Source of the DNA: Pelecanus crispus
Taxonomy: Eukaryota > Chordata > Aves > Pelecaniformes > Pelecanidae
Direction of reading: 5' to 3'
NCBI RefSeq assembly: GCF_030463565.1
Contig: NC_134649.1
Coordinates: forward strand, 38,589,044-38,653,043
Length of the DNA: 64,000 nucleotides
The position numbers and the translations under genes were made by a program. Of the stretch, positions 10,791 through 23,170 are shown one piece after another (position 1 is the first letter of the stretch; each line of letters opens with the position of its first letter). The notes beneath the pieces were generated by a model that was given only the letters and a program-made list of their open reading frames with translations, was not told where the DNA came from and made no database searches.

Positions 10791-13700
10791 TTTTTTCGGC
10801 TCCCAGCTCTCCCTTCGGGCAGCGGGGATGTGCCAGGGGAGCGTGCACAGAGAGTGGGAACTGCCAGGCGGCTTCTTCAAATCACTAAACACCTTCCTAA
10901 GGATGGTAAACCCCTTCCTAAATCTGTCACCCTAAAATAGGCGGGCAGCCAAGCTTTTCAGGATTTCTGGCACGTCCTTATGGAAAGGACTGCTCTGCCT
11001 CGCTCTTGGTTTTTCAGATCAAATAAGTTTGTAAGAAGTAGCCAGGAGATGGGGAGCAGGGTAAGAGGAGGAGCTCAGAGCTGCAGAGGAGGCTCCAGCC
11101 TGGTGCAGTAGAGGAAGGTTTGTTTCTGTCTCTGCCACTGAACCGTGACATGACCTCAAAGAAATCAGCATTTTGGGGTGCCTGCGTCCCTCCGGGGGCA
11201 CGGGGGACTTGCCCGGGGAGGGATGCTCCATGGGAGCACATCCTGAGCTGCTGCAGCACCCGGCCCCGCTGTGCGCAGGGGATTCCTCTGCAGCCCCAGC
11301 GGGGCACGGCGCGGGGTACGGGCTGCGGGGATGGCGTGGAGCAGCACAGCCGAAGGGCTTGCAGGCTCCTGCTGCTGTCACGCATTTATTGATCGCGGTG
11401 TACATGTCAGGATATAATTTAGAAATCACTCCCAGAATCAATTAAAGACCTTGCTAGTAATATAGGTGCCTCTTTTAGTTAAAGCCCTCACCCTTCCGTC
11501 AAACACACACCCCTGATCTGATTTTGGGGGATTCCCATCTCCCTCCCAGATGAGGCTGGGTCCCTCTCTGTCTAGGAGCGTGGGCGCCAGGATCGCTCGC
11601 TTCTTTTCTGGGAATCGGCGCTGCCGCGGCTGCCTCCCAAACCATCCATCAGTTACGGGCTGTCAGGGAGCCAAGAGCTACTGTCTCCCGGACCCGTTCG
11701 TAATGTCCCCCGCGCGGGCGGCGCGGTGGGCAACCTGTGCTCGGGAGGCCCCGGTGCGCAGCACAGCGCACGGAGGCACTGAGTTATGAAGAAGTGAAGT
11801 CCCAAGGGGGGTGTCCCGGGGGAGCGGGGCTGCGGGCTGGGCACGGAGGCAGCCTGGTTTGGGCAGGGGCAGGGCTAAGGGTAAGCCGGGGAGGGGAGAG
11901 GGCTGCCAGCCTTGCCCTGTGGCTGCTCCATCAGAGGGATGCTCCATCAGAGGGATGCTCCATCATCAGAGTGGTGAGTAGCTCTGGCACCAGACCACAG
12001 CCCCAAGGGGTCATGTGAGGGGGGGGGGTGGTCCTTAAGGGCGGCGAGCGGGGACCGTGCTGCGGGCATGGGGATGCGGTGCATCCTCCGGCTTTCAAAT
12101 CAAACGAGTATTGCCACCGCGGGACGGCAGTGTGCCAGCTGGGTCCGTGCCAGCTCTCGAGGGGCGGATGTGACAGACCTTCAGCTGCTCGCACCCCGTG
12201 GTGGTTTTTTACTGGGGGACAGCCAGGGCTGCCTGGGCCATGGGGACGGTGTTGGGGGTTTGGAGGCAAATGGCTTCTGAAGCCCATCAGCTCCTCCTTT
12301 TCCCTTCCCTCTTTTTGTGCCATTTGGTGTCAGCAGAGAGAGTGGGGTGCAGCTCCCAGGCGAGGGGGGCTCAGACCCTCTGAAGGTGGCCCCACGTTTC
12401 CTAACGCAGCGAGGCGTCAAGGTGGGGATGGCTGAACCGGCATGAGCCCGGCTGCCTGCGTGGGTCCAGCCGGATTACGGTGCGGGTCCAGCAAAGCGGA
12501 GGCTGGACTTGTTTGTCTGGGGGGAGAACCTGAGATTTCAAAATGTACCTTGCTCTGTAGTGGAGTGATACACTTGTTATTCAAAATTCCTGTGCAGCAA
12601 GATATGGGGCAGTGCGAGCTGGCTTCTGTGGTAAGCATCAACCTTTGTATTCTGATTTTTGGCTTAGTTAATATTATGGAGTTTATTCACAAAATGGAAC
12701 TGAAACATCCTTTTACAATGGTAATATCTCTTCCAAGACAGATCTTTGACCTTGTCTAAAGAATTTCCCTGTCCTTTTTTTTTTCCTTTTCTTACTGTGG
12801 TGATGAACTTTCATCAAAACAATTGCAGGTTGGGTTTTTCTTCTGTAAAACCTCTTTAGTCAATCAACAGTTTCCCATGGAAAAAAAAAAGTTGGGGGCG
12901 GGGGAAGCGCAGAAAGGAGGTCTCCAAGGTCGGGAAGACTGAGATTTGGGTCTTTGCTCTCTCTCCTACCCACTGTTACAGGTGTGTGGACTGAAGTCGG
13001 AGTGAAACATTCCTGCTCCATCCAGGCAGCATTACCCACGTAGTGGTGATGCCAGGACTCCTCTGGCAGCGGCATGAGGAATAAACCCGGCTCGGCTCCT
13101 CCTGGGGAGCTGCCTCGTGGATACCAGGCTCTCCAGTTCCTCCCATCCCACCAGCAGAAGAAACACCGTGACTTACAAAACTGTCTTGGGAGGGCTCATG
13201 GCCGGGAAGCTAAAGCCACGAGGCTGTGGATGCGTTGCAGGCTGCAAACGCCCTGCTGCCCCGGTGCAAGGCTTGTGGGAGCTCGGTGTTTCACAGGGCC
13301 GGACGCTTCTTCCTTGGTGAGGTTTGTGATGCTCCTCAAGGGATCTCTGTGCTGCAATATAACATCCCTGTATAGGGAAATTGTGTTAAGTAATAGTTTC
13401 TGTGGGTTTTTTTTTAAGGTGTATTTGTCATATCTTTTATTGGAATAGAATTAAAGCGAAATTAGAAACTAAAATAACTTTAATTACGAACTTCATGATT
13501 CAGTATGTTGTAAATCCTTCAGCATAATATTGTGCCATAAAAATGCTATTTTGTGATAATTATTATTATTATAATTAATGTTCCTTAATTGCTAATGTCG
13601 CAGGCATGTGTTATCTCCCAGGTTTTCTTGCAGCGTCTCCAGAGGAGCTCCTCCATGGAGGGATGCGGAGGATCCAGGCAGGTGTCCGGGCGGGCGCAGG

Positions 13701-16700
13701 CTGCGTGCGCAGGGCTGTGGGTGGGTGTCCGTGTGTCTGAGCGATGCTGCCAGCTTGTCCCACCCCGTGGTTTGCCTCCGGCCGGCTGGCAGCCCAGCAC
13801 TTCCCAGAGAGGAGGAGGCAGTGAGCAGCAAGCAGGGATAAATGTTATAAGCTGTGAAAAACGCCTCTGACCCAGGCTTTGCTGTGGTCTCACATGCACT
13901 TGTGGTCGGACACGTGTTCCCTCCAACAGGCAGAGATGGGCTGAGCGTGTTTTGATGGCTCTGCCTTTGGTCGGGGTGGGAGCACCCTGGGGCACCTTTC
14001 TGTCCTTGCAGGGATGGGTGCAGATTTGTCAGTCATGGCCCAGCTAAGGGGTGAGAGCACTGGTGGGGGCTGGAAACCCCCTGGGCTTCCCCCCGTCTCC
14101 CGGCAGAGCCTCTGCTGTCCCAGAGCTGGCTGGTGGACCTCTGGAGGTGCTCATCCATGCTCTGTCCCACACCAGCAGTGCCCAGGGTAGGTGGCCTCGC
14201 TGTTTCAGGAGTTGCTGGAGCTGCCCTGCTTCTGCAGTGGAGTGCCACACGGGTCGTTCCTGGGCATTGCATGTGCCAGGGGAACATGCCCTCGGCACGG
14301 AGCTCCTCGTGGATGCCCTCCTCGCCACCCCACACGCAGCCCTGCTCCTACCGCCCTGCCTCAGCTCAGCCTGCAAGTGGGGGATCTTCATCATTACCAA
14401 GCTGCCATTGCTTCAGCCATGTTATCTGAAGCACTGCCCCGTTAACGAGGCGTTTCGGCTTGTGGGTGCCTAGTCGTTGAACGGCACGTGGTGAATTTCA
14501 GCCAGGCGTTGGGTGACTTCACCTTCCTCTCCTCATTCCCAGCCTTGGGTCTAGCCTCTCCTCCTCACCCCCAGCCACCGTTTCCAGAGCACCAAGGGCA
14601 AATTAAATTCCCTCCGGTGCCTGCCAGGAGCTGTGCAAGACGCCAGCCTTGGGCACTGCGTCCCCGGAATGAAAATGAAGAGCAAACATGATGACGCAGC
14701 CTGCGGCTCCTAAGGGGCCCGACTCCTCGCTGCTGTCTCCGGCGAGGCAGGAGGATGCTGTAGGGAAGCTGCCTCCCTGTAGGCTCGGCCCCCACCGGCC
14801 ATTAACACCCGGCCAAGAGCCGGTGAGCCCTGCAGCACGGCGGGCTGTGGGTGGGGAGGAGATGCAGGGTGCGAGCAAGGGGAACGTACAGGGGAGAATT
14901 AAGACTGGCCAGAGGGAGGTGGGGAGAAGGCAGCAGGATGGCAAAGTGGTGGGATTGATGCTGTGGCCAGACTGGGGCTTAGGAGCTCTTAGCATCCTTT
15001 AGTAGCTTGGAGGATGCTGCTGGGGTCTGGAAGGCAGCGGCAGAGAGCAGGTCCTCAGGCCCAGGTGCGAGGGAGGAGCAGGGAGCATAGGGATGGAAAA
15101 CGCCTCATGCCAAGCGCGTGAATTTTTCATGTGACCCAGAGGCCTTGCTCGTACCAGCATGGCGCTGCCTGAGACCAGCTGAGAGTGGGAAGGCACGAAA
15201 ACAGCCACCGAGCCACCTGCTTCACAGTGATGAGTGTATATGGGATGAAGCTGAAACCGGGATGCATTTTTAATGACGCAGGCAGGGCTGGGTTTCTTTA
15301 AATAAGAGTAGACAATGACTATGTGCTCCTGAAGCCGTGTAGTGTACTACAAATGCATTATTTACAGCAGCTTCTTCCTTGTCCATTTTAATTTTACATG
15401 GGCACTGGAGAAAGGGAAGGGACTCCTTGGCGTCTTGTGGCCACCCACTTGTTCCATGTGACGGAGATGAATTTCTGAGCCGATGAAGGACTCGGTGTTG
15501 ATCTTTCTACTGACTTGAGTTGTGGGGGAAATAGCCAACCTGGGGATGGAGCCTGGCGCCTAGAAGTAGGGACTACTATGGCCTGGGTTTTAGTCTGGCT
15601 GATACATCATCGGGTCTTATCTGTGTCATTTTCTGTCTTCTCCCCATGCATGAAATGTAGGGGAGATGCTCTTAGACCACTGCAATCCCCCCTTGTCCCT
15701 ATGCACGCTGAGCACAGCACCTCTCCTCCTGGCCTTTGGGAAGCGGATGATGACACGTGTCACCCTGATGGGGAGGGAGGAGGCAAATCTGCTCCTTGAA
15801 AGGGGTCCTCAGCTGGCCCTGGTGAGGGGGGGCACGGGGCAGGCAGGAGTAAGCAGTAGTACTGTGGGCTATGGCGGAGGGCGCAGATGGAGGGGCACTC
15901 CAAAGCACGCGGCATTTCCCCAGGAGGGATGCTCTGCCTGGTTCCAGCTGGTGACAGGACAACCAAGGAGGTAAGCACTGACCTCAGGTTGCTATTCAGC
16001 CCTCAACCATTAGGTTTCAGAGTTAACACCTTTTGCGATTAACAGGGGATCTCTTCATACATCAGCTAGAACCATCAGGTCAGGCTGTCCTGCCTTTTCC
16101 TGTCTCTGCAAGACTGGCCGCGAACTTCAGCCCACCCCAGGTAACCTGCGGCAGGACCCAGCGCAGCGGCCACCACGGCACACCGCTGCGTCACAAAATG
16201 CCCCCGGCACTGACACGCTGGTGATGGCACTGTGCCCTTCTGCCGGCTGCAATAAATCAAAGCAGCCACGTAGCCTCTGCCGGCTGTTGCTGTGGCTCCC
16301 AGCGGGGTGGGTGTCCCCATGCCATGGCCAGCGTGGTGATACCATGTCCACGGTGGCGGAGGTCTGCATCTCGGGGACTCTCTGGGGAGCTGGAGAGTCT
16401 GGCAGTGACTCTCTTTCCTACCTTCAAAGTTGCCCTGACTTGAAGTCTGCGTTTGGTGCATGCTGTGTGGGGGTTTGGCTCATCAAGAGTTGTCTGATTT
16501 CCTTAGTGGGGAGCCCTCGGGCTGCTGGGGGGAAGCAAAAAGTGATTCCAGTGCTCCTGAGCGGCTGCAAAGGTGGGATCGGAGTCCAGGAGCTGACGGA
16601 CACGAGGCCGCTTTCCCCAGCACTGCCGGGCCTGGGAGGATTGAGATGGCAGCTTGACGGCTTGGAAAATAGGCTGAGATGAAGGAATATCAATACGGAG

Positions 16701-19700
16701 AGCGAGCTGTTCCTGCTGAAAAGCCCCGGGGCAGCTAACGTGAAATGCTGGTTGTCTCGGAGGAGTTGACAGGTGTCTGCATCAGGCTTCCTGCTAATTA
16801 AGCGCTGTTGTGAGTCATGGGGCCGAGGGATGAAGGAGCTGGGAAGGAGCTCAGCCGGTGCAGGTATGGCCAGGGGGGATCTTTGCAGGACCTCCCTGCC
16901 CATCGGGGAAGGACTGGTGCATGCATGGCTTGTTGGCTGGTGGGTACACAGTCAACAGGGCAGGCAAGTCTTTTGGGAACTGGGGATCAGCTTTGAGAAG
17001 AGCAGAGTGAGCTGTCCCACCGGGTGTCCGTCCTCTCCCACTGCGGCTGTGTGTCTTCCCCTGGGTCCCACGTGCTGGCACTGATGCCCAGACCTCCCCT
17101 TACAGACCTGGCAGGGTCCCCCAGAGCATCTTCCACAACCACAGCTCCCAACGCCCATCCCACCAAAACTCTTCCCAAACCAAAGGGCGCGTCGCTGCCA
17201 GCGTGACAGGCTGGGGAAACGAGGATGCTCCCAGACCCCTCTTTCTCTTGATCCCCTTTGAGGGGACCTGTCTCACCTGCAGATCTCTTCCTTCCCAGCC
17301 CTGGCCAGGGGGGAGCTTCTTGCTGTAATTAATGGTGGCACTGCCTGCCCACCATAGCCTGTAATAGAAAATTCCCCATTTTAAGGAATGTAAGCGCAGT
17401 GGGGCAGAGGAAGGGGCCGCTGGCCAGTGATGCTTTGTGGACCGTGCTGATCTGGAGGGCGCCCATAGCAGCAGGCACAGGATAAAAGCCGCGCTGGCAG
17501 GCAGCAAAGTGCTTTCCTTCTCGGGCAGAGCCCGGAGAGGAGGAACACACGCCGCCCTGGTGACAGCCCCGGTGCCACCCCGGGTCCCTTCCCCGTGTGC
17601 CTCTTCAGCGCCTTTTGCCCGCTGGCCACGCTTGCCTCTGCAGCTGCGATCCCCTGAAAAATGGCTCTATTCATTACCCATTTTAATTTCACCCTGGATC
17701 CCCAGAGCTCCGCAGACACAGTTTGTTATCCTGGCTGTCAAGAAGCTTAAAGAGCTGCTGACACCTCCTGGAAAACTTTGACAAATCCTCTGGTTGGATC
17801 CAGTGCTGCCTCCCCAGCCGGTCTGCCCAGCCTTTCTGTTCCTGGGTCTTGATTAGCAAAGATGTCTGCGAGGGTGGGAGGAGGGAAAAAAACCCCATTG
17901 CTGACATCTGGGCAGAGCTGAGCTCCTGGAGCCCTTTTGGATGGGCTGGGCAGAGCTGAGCCGCACTTTGGGTGTGAAGGTCCCCAAAGGCCACATTCGG
18001 GTTGCAGGCTGTTCTCTGGGCCAGCCAGATTTCACAGCCCAAAAGGCCTCTGGGCTGAGGCCACTGGATTTATCTCACCCTTACACGTCGCTGTTCGGCG
18101 CAGGGGGTTTAAACCGTAGTTGCAGGTTCTGGGGGCGTCCGTCTTGCGATGGTCCGTGGGCGATAACAAAAGGAGGTGGCGTGTGCTTGAGGACCTGGGC
18201 GCATGGTGCAGGAGTCTGCCTTTTAGCAGAAATTTTTAGCAGGCAGAAATTGCAAACAGTTGAAAAATTGTGAATTTAGCTGATTATTTTTAGCCCCTCA
18301 CCACTCGGACTGGGTTAACCCAGTGAGCTGAGCAGAAGAGCCTCCCCATCTCTTCATGCCCTCTCCAGCAACCTAATCCTCTCCCAGTTAGTTTTTTTTT
18401 TTTTCCACAAAGTAGTTGTCAGGCTGCTTTTAGAGAACAAAATGTCCCTTGGTCTCTTCGGTAACGTAAGGAAAGCGCACAAGACGCAACGAGAACAGAT
18501 TGTCTCCCAGTGTAATTTTGGTCAAAGTTGTGGGTAAGAAGTGCTGAGTCAGCTTTCAGTATAATGAGGAGCCGCCGAGCGAACCCCTCACCTCTGGGTT
18601 TTGGGTCCAGCTGCCACCAGAGCCATCCTCTGCCTCCAGCCCTTCCTCCCAGCACCCTGCTGAGCTCGGGGCGTTCGAGTGCCTTTGAGGTGCCACTCAA
18701 GCCGGCTGTCCTCCGGGCACGGCGAGGCTGTCAGCCCGCAGGGTTTGTCAGGGAAGGGGAGTGAGGATGCGCAAGGAGGTTGGGGAATGAACAGAGCAAT
18801 TAAAGCCCCATGGGAGGCAGGATAAAAGGCCAGGCTTCCTGAGATAATGAGGGTCTCTCTGTGGGGGTGAGGTGCCCAGACCTGGGGGAAGCCACGTGAG
18901 TGACAAGCGTGTCCCAGTGCCCGCGGGCACGTGCTGGACGAGCCGTGGGACCGGCTGTGTGAGCTCCGCGGGTCGCTGCGAGCCTGGGGCTGCTGCTGAC
19001 CCGGACAGACCTGGGATGCTCCCTGCCAGGTCCCTCCCTGACCCTGTGCTGGGGTCCTGGCATGGGGGATGCTCGGGTTTTCTTGCTGTCTTTTTTTAAT
19101 TCCCCTCTCTCGGGGCTCAACCCTCCTTGGTGGCCGAGGGGGGCTGGCGGTGTGCCCGCAGCCGGGATGACCGCTCTTTTCTCAGCTCCACCGCCATGGT
19201 TTCCCTCGACGCTGGATGGATGTTGACAATCCATCTTTCAGCAAAAATAAATCGCTCCGGTTTCCTTCCCACCGGCGCTGAGCAGGGGGACACAGGAACG
19301 GCAGCGGTGGCCCAGGGGTCGGTGCTGCTGCATCGCTTGGTCCTGCCCCAGGGAGGAAGAATTCATCCCTCTCCTCTTGCCTCTGCAGCAGGAGACGGCA
19401 GCCGTGGGACCAAGGTGCCTGTGCACCGGTCCTGGGAGAGAGTGGATTTAAAAGCGGTGGTGGGAGATTGCCTGAATATCTTTCCCTTCTTCTTTATGCG
19501 TTTAAGAGGTTTCGCTGTCTCGGTAGGTCCCCTGAGAGACCCAAGCAGCAGCCTCTTTGGATGTGAATACCTGACAAGTTTTTAATGTGAAAGGAATTCA
19601 CTAAATTTAGTCTCTTGGAGGAAAGGGGGAAAAAAAAAAGGAAGGAAAAAAAAGAAGAGAAATGTTTCTTTCAATCCAGGGGAAGCGATCCAAACCTCAG

Positions 19701-20682
19701 CTGCTTCCCTGCCGGCAGAGCTCAGTGATTTTTTTTCTCTTCTCCTCTGTCTCAAAAGCTTTTAAGTCTGGGCCCCATGTGTGTCTGTGCACAAACAAGA
19801 GGTGGAAGAACAGCAAGCACGGATGCCGCATCCTGGGGGAATGCGCCCATTCCCGGCTCTTCTCAGCCTCCTGGAGATGGATGCTGGCAAGGGCAGGGTG
19901 GGGCATAACTGAGGAGAAAACCCTGTTTGCGTCGGAAGGGACCTGTTGTGTCCGAGTCGCAGGGATGTCACCTTTGCTCTCAGGTGGGCTTTCAGCAAGG
20001 GGTGAGCACTGAGGTGCTGAAGGTGCTGAGGAAGGAAAGAGTACCTCTGCTGTTGTACTCAGCCAAGCCGCCTATTTTCCACTCCATCCCCCTTCCTATC
20101 CTTGCTGGAGCCTCTGAGGGCCCCTTTCCTTCTCCATTCTGGTTCTTGAGGTTCACCAGGAGACCCCTGCTCTCCTTCCGCGTCCTCTCCCAAAGGACCC
20201 GCAGTGGCCTCTGCGCTGCTCTTGCCAAAGGAGGCTTCCTGGTCTCCAAGGCTTTGGGAGCAAGTTCCTCCCGTCACCCAGAGCAAGGAGCCGTGTACGT
20301 GATCGTAGCTTGGCCCGTGCAGAGGCACGCACGCCTGCCGGGATGAGGAGGTCTGTGCACACGTGCCCGCACAAGGTGAGCACACGACTTCCATCACGGA
20401 TAGGGTCAACTCCCAAACTCCAATGGCGCGTCCCAGTGCTAAGAGTTGGTGGGGATGAAGATCTAGCTGGCTGCACCCATGAAAAGCTGGGTGAACAAGC
20501 CACCTTGCATTGATTGTCCATGGAGAGATGGCCCCCATGGCCCCTGTGCTGCAGCACGCAGTGGGTCCTGGTAAACTGTAACCATCGGCAGCTCCATCTC
20601 CTGGTGGGCAGGTCCAGGTGGAGCTGCTCCCCGCCATTTCCATCCCAAAGGTCGCTCATGAAATCAGTGGAGGTCCCGATTA
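10791..20682. other. Intergenic DNA, no gene seen
   Basis: About 10 kb without a supportable gene. Minor features are a two-and-a-bit-copy 17-bp tandem (GGATGCTCCATCAGAG) near 11936-11974, an AT-rich stretch at 13440-13600 and a homopurine run at 19617-19662. Open frames are short, overlap on opposite strands and resemble no protein family. Confidence 0.5.
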
Positions 20683-20955
20683 TGGGTGTTGGTCTCTTCT
20701 CCCAAGTAACAAGTGATAGGATGGGAGGAAATGGCCTCAAGCTGCGTCAGGGGACGTTTAGATTGGATTTTAGGAATAATTTCTTCACGGAAAGGGTAGT
20801 CAAGCATTGGAACAGACTGCCCAGAGTGGTGGTGGTGTCACCATCCCTGGAAGTGTTCAAGAAACGGGTAGACGTGGCACTTTGGGGCATGGTGGTGTTG
20901 GGTTGATGGTTGGACTGATGATCTTAGAGATCCTTTCCAACCTTAATGATTCCTA
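20683..20955 (+). mobile_element. CR1 LINE, 5'-truncated 3' tail
   Basis: On the + strand the sequence encodes the terminal CR1 ORF2 residues ([29 protein letters not shown]). The 3'UTR follows, with TTGGACTGATGATCTTAGA, then TTTCCAACCTTAATGATTCC. It is homologous to the copy at 3501-3880 in the opposite orientation. The truncated start is placed where similarity begins (GGGTGTTGGTCTCTTCTCCC). It is a dead copy. Confidence 0.92.
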
Positions 20956-21029
20956 GTTTTTATTTTCATTAAAAAATAACCCAGCCACCAAGCCAGGAAA
21001 TATGAAATTGCTGCTCTACCCTTAATTGG

Positions 21030-21117
21030 TTTAGTGGTGGACTCGGTAGTGTTAGGTTAATGGTTGGACTGGATGATCTTAAAGGTCTTTTCCAACCTAA
21101 ACGATTCTCTGATTCTG
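21030..21117 (+). mobile_element. CR1 LINE, very short 3' tail
   Basis: Contains only the last part of the CR1 3'UTR: TTTAGTGGTGGACTCGG, then GGTTGGACTGGATGATCTT, ending in CCTAAACGATTCTCTGATTC. It lies about 75 nt downstream of the larger CR1 tail in the same orientation. It covers the same 3' end, so it is an independent insertion rather than a continuation. Confidence 0.9.
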
Positions 21118-21232
21118 TAATACACACACTGTATTTGTTTCTGTTGGTCTTTGCAAAGGTCCCTTCCCAGCTGAGAGATGATGAAGCATTTCTGCAGGGC
21201 CTACACAAACACACAGGACCCCCTTGCATGGG

Positions 21233-21252
21233 GCTGTGCTGTGCTGTGCTGT
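21233..21252. repeat. GCTGT pentanucleotide, 4 copies
   Basis: Four perfect GCTGT units followed by GCTGG. A short microsatellite of no evident function. Confidence 0.85.
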
Positions 21253-21692
21253 GCTGGGGGCAGGCAGGGGAGCAGCGCTGCCTCCGGGAAGGTAGGCAGT
21301 GGCTGGCATGGGAAGAGGGAAAAGCCAGGGAGAGAGCGTAAGGATGGAGGAATGAAGGTGACAAAAGTGGCCGGCACCGAGTGTGCTTAAAAAAATGCAG
21401 ATTATCACCTCAGCCCCCCAGTTAATCTTTTTTTCTGGCTTTTATTATTTTTTTTTTTCCCATTGTAATTTTAGTTTTTGGGTGGAGTGGATGTGGTGCC
21501 AGCGGACAGAGGCTGGACGGACAGCTTTGCAGAACGAAGTGCTGCAGGAGGGGGGAGGCCGGTGAGGACCCTGCGCTTCTCCGCCCTCAGGTGGGTCCCG
21601 GCCCCACGGCCCGGTCGTGTTGCGTGGGGCGCTCGGGCCCCACCGCGCCGTGGCCGCTTTTAGCCGCCCCCCCCCCCCCGGCGAGGCATCGC

Positions 21693-21702
21693 CCTTTTAA
21701 GG
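21693..21702. promoter_or_regulatory. CArG-box match (SRF-type site)
   Basis: CCTTTTAAGG is an exact match to CC(A/T)6GG, the serum response factor consensus. It sits just 5' of the GC boxes in the CpG island. It could alternatively act as a weak TATA-like element. Function is inferred from motif and position only. Confidence 0.45.
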
Positions 21703-21899
21703 CCAGGCGGGGGCGGGGTTGCTCCGCCCCCTCCCCCTCCCCCGCCCCTTGGGCGCCCCCTGGAGGCGCCGCGCGCCGGCGCCCCCGCCCGCCCCCCCTC
21801 CACCCCCCTCGCGCCGCCGGTGCGGGCGGGCGTGCGCGTGCGCGCGGCGGCGGGGGCGCGCGGCGGGCGGCGTTCCGTCGGGGCCCCGCGCCGCCGTCC

Positions 21900-22073
21900 C
21901 ATTCATGCGGGGCAGCAGCGGCGGCGGCGCGAGCCAGGCGGGCGCGGAGCCCCGGGCGGCGGCGGGGGGAGGCGGGCGCGGCGGCGGCGGCGGCGGCGGC
22001 GGGGGCCCGGCGCGGGGCTCGGTGTGGAATGCGGTTATGGCTGGCACGGCGGCGGCGAGCGGGGACCGGAGCC
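21900..22073 (+). other. PLXNA1: Candidate non-coding first exon of PLXNA1
   Basis: The 3' border is set by the donor GTGAGTAAA at 22074. The 5' end is not visible; 21900 is a placeholder downstream of the GC boxes. The exon would join the acceptor at 37007 to form a PLXNA1 leader. It carries an ATG in good context at 22037 (G at -3, G at +4), which opens a short upstream ORF rather than the plexin frame. Other leader exons could exist between 22.1 and 37 kb. RNA evidence would be needed to fix the transcript. Confidence 0.45.
22037..22073 (+). promoter_or_regulatory. Putative spliced upstream ORF, first part
   Basis: ATG at 22037 runs 12 codons plus one base (MAGTAAASGDRS) to the donor. If joined to 37008 the frame continues (R-L-T-E-Q...) and stops at the TGA at 37040-37042, giving a 23-codon uORF that ends exactly one base before another ATG. 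It depends on the inferred splice and is not a gene in its own right. Confidence 0.35.
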
Positions 22074-22271
22074 GTGAGTAAACCCGGTTGCAACTTTCCT
22101 CCGCGGGCGCGGCGCGTGCCTTTACGTGCCCGATCGGCCGATTTGCTGAAAAGGCACGGATTTGCCTTTATTGCCCCCAAAAACAGGCGGCGGCGGCGGC
22201 GGCGCGGGGCTGGCCCGGGCAGGGCAGCGGCGGCCCGTCGGGGGGCGCGGAGGGGCCGCGGCGGCCGGGCT

Positions 22272-22296
22272 GGGCCGGGCCGGGCCGGGCCGGGCC
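22272..22296. repeat. GGGCC pentanucleotide, 5 copies
   Basis: Five perfect tandem GGGCC units within the CpG island just downstream of the putative exon 1 donor. The run of G3 tracts could form a G-quadruplex on the + strand. Confidence 0.9.
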
Positions 22297-22578
22297 GCCG
22301 CGCTGCTGCCGCCCGGGGCCAGCCCGCATTGCGCCCCGCGGCTCCGGGAGCCGCCTCCCGCGGCGGGGACAAAAACCCGCCGGGGACGCAGCCGTTGTCT
22401 TTACCCACCCCACGCCCCGCGTGGGCTTCGCGGCGGGGGTGCCGGGACCGGGCAGGTGCGGGCCGGAGCGGGCGGGGGCCGCCTCCCTGCTCGGAGCCGC
22501 TCGGGCCGGGGCGGGCGGTCCCGCGGGGGTGCCGGGGCCGGGGCTGCCTCCCTGCCCGGCGCAGCGGCGGCGCTGGCC

Positions 22579-22620
22579 GCCTCCCTCCGCCCTCCCTCCC
22601 TCCTCCCTCCCTCCCTCCCG
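22579..22620. repeat. Polypyrimidine CCCT-rich tract
   Basis: Dominated by CCTCCCTCC words with almost no purines. The complementary G-rich strand (GGGAGGGAGG) is also quadruplex-prone. Confidence 0.8.
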
Positions 22621-22716
22621 CTGCAGCCCGCCCGCCCCGGCTCTCGGCGGGGCTCCCCGGTGCCGCACCGCGGGGAGCCCACCGCCCGGCTTCGGCGCAG
22701 CCTTTCCCGGGCTCGC

Positions 22717-22828
22717 CGCCTCGGGTCCCCGCATCCGCACCGCCTCGGGTCCCCGCATCCGCACCGCCCCGCATCCCCGCCGCCTCGGGTCCCCGCATCC
22801 CCGCCGCCTCGGGTCCCCGCATCCACAC
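22717..22828. repeat. 24-bp minisatellite, 4 copies
   Basis: Units at 22717-22740, 22741-22764, 22781-22804 and 22805-22828 share CGCCTCGGGTCCCCGCATCC followed by a variable 4-nt end. A 16-bp partial unit separates the second and third. It is the first part of a composite array continuing to 23225. Confidence 0.9.
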
Positions 22829-22890
22829 CGCCCCGCATCCTCGCTGCCGTCCCCGCACGCTGCAGCCCCGTTATCCTTGCTCGCACCCTG

Positions 22891-22962
22891 GCTGCCATCC
22901 CCGCTGCCATCCCCGCTGCCATCCCCGCTGCCATCCCCGCTGCCATCCCCGCTGCCATCCCC
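22891..22962. repeat. 12-bp minisatellite GCTGCCATCCCC, 6 copies
   Basis: Six contiguous perfect units of 12 bp. The unit shares the CATCCCC core with the neighbouring arrays. It gives repetitive AAIP- or CHPR-like peptides in open + frames, which are artefacts of the repeat. Confidence 0.95.
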
Positions 22963-22985
22963 GCCTCGTGCTGCCCCGCATCCCC

Positions 22986-23045
22986 GCTCGCATCCCCGCT
23001 CGCATCCCCGCTCGCATCCCCGCTCGCATCCCCGCTCGCATCCCC
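22986..23045. repeat. 12-bp minisatellite GCTCGCATCCCC, 5 copies
   Basis: Five contiguous perfect units, followed by a degenerate GCTGCTTCGCATCCCC copy and further CATCCCC words to about 23080. It differs from the preceding 12-mer at two positions. Confidence 0.95.
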
Positions 23046-23170
23046 GCTGCTTCGCATCCCCGCGGCCTCGCATCCCCGCATCCCGCTGGGGCGCGGCAAC
23101 TGGGCTGGGCTCACCCCGAAACCTGCAGAACCGCCGTTCCCCCGGCGCTTCCCTCTCCCCGGCATCCAGC

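Larger units (their letters stand above)
21590..22780 (+). promoter_or_regulatory. PLXNA1: CpG island, candidate PLXNA1 promoter
   Basis: The densest CpG stretch of the window, with GCGGCGGCGG runs at about 21910-22070 and 22185-22210. GC boxes flank its 5' part: GGCGGGGGCGGGG at 21707-21718, CCGCCCC at 21724-21730 and CCCGCCCC at 21741-21748. No canonical TATA box is evident. It ends in a transcript-like segment with a good splice donor at 22074, and lies about 15 kb upstream of the first plexin coding exon on the same strand. Assignment to PLXNA1 is an inference from position, strand and the compatible acceptor before 37008. All three + frames are open over much of it (up to 573 codons), as expected of stop-poor GC DNA and not evidence of a gene. 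Confidence 0.75.

Noticed and set aside
22891..23045. Regular short repeats resembling a CRISPR array
   Set aside because: Units are contiguous 12-mers without unique spacers, in a vertebrate genome. They are minisatellites.
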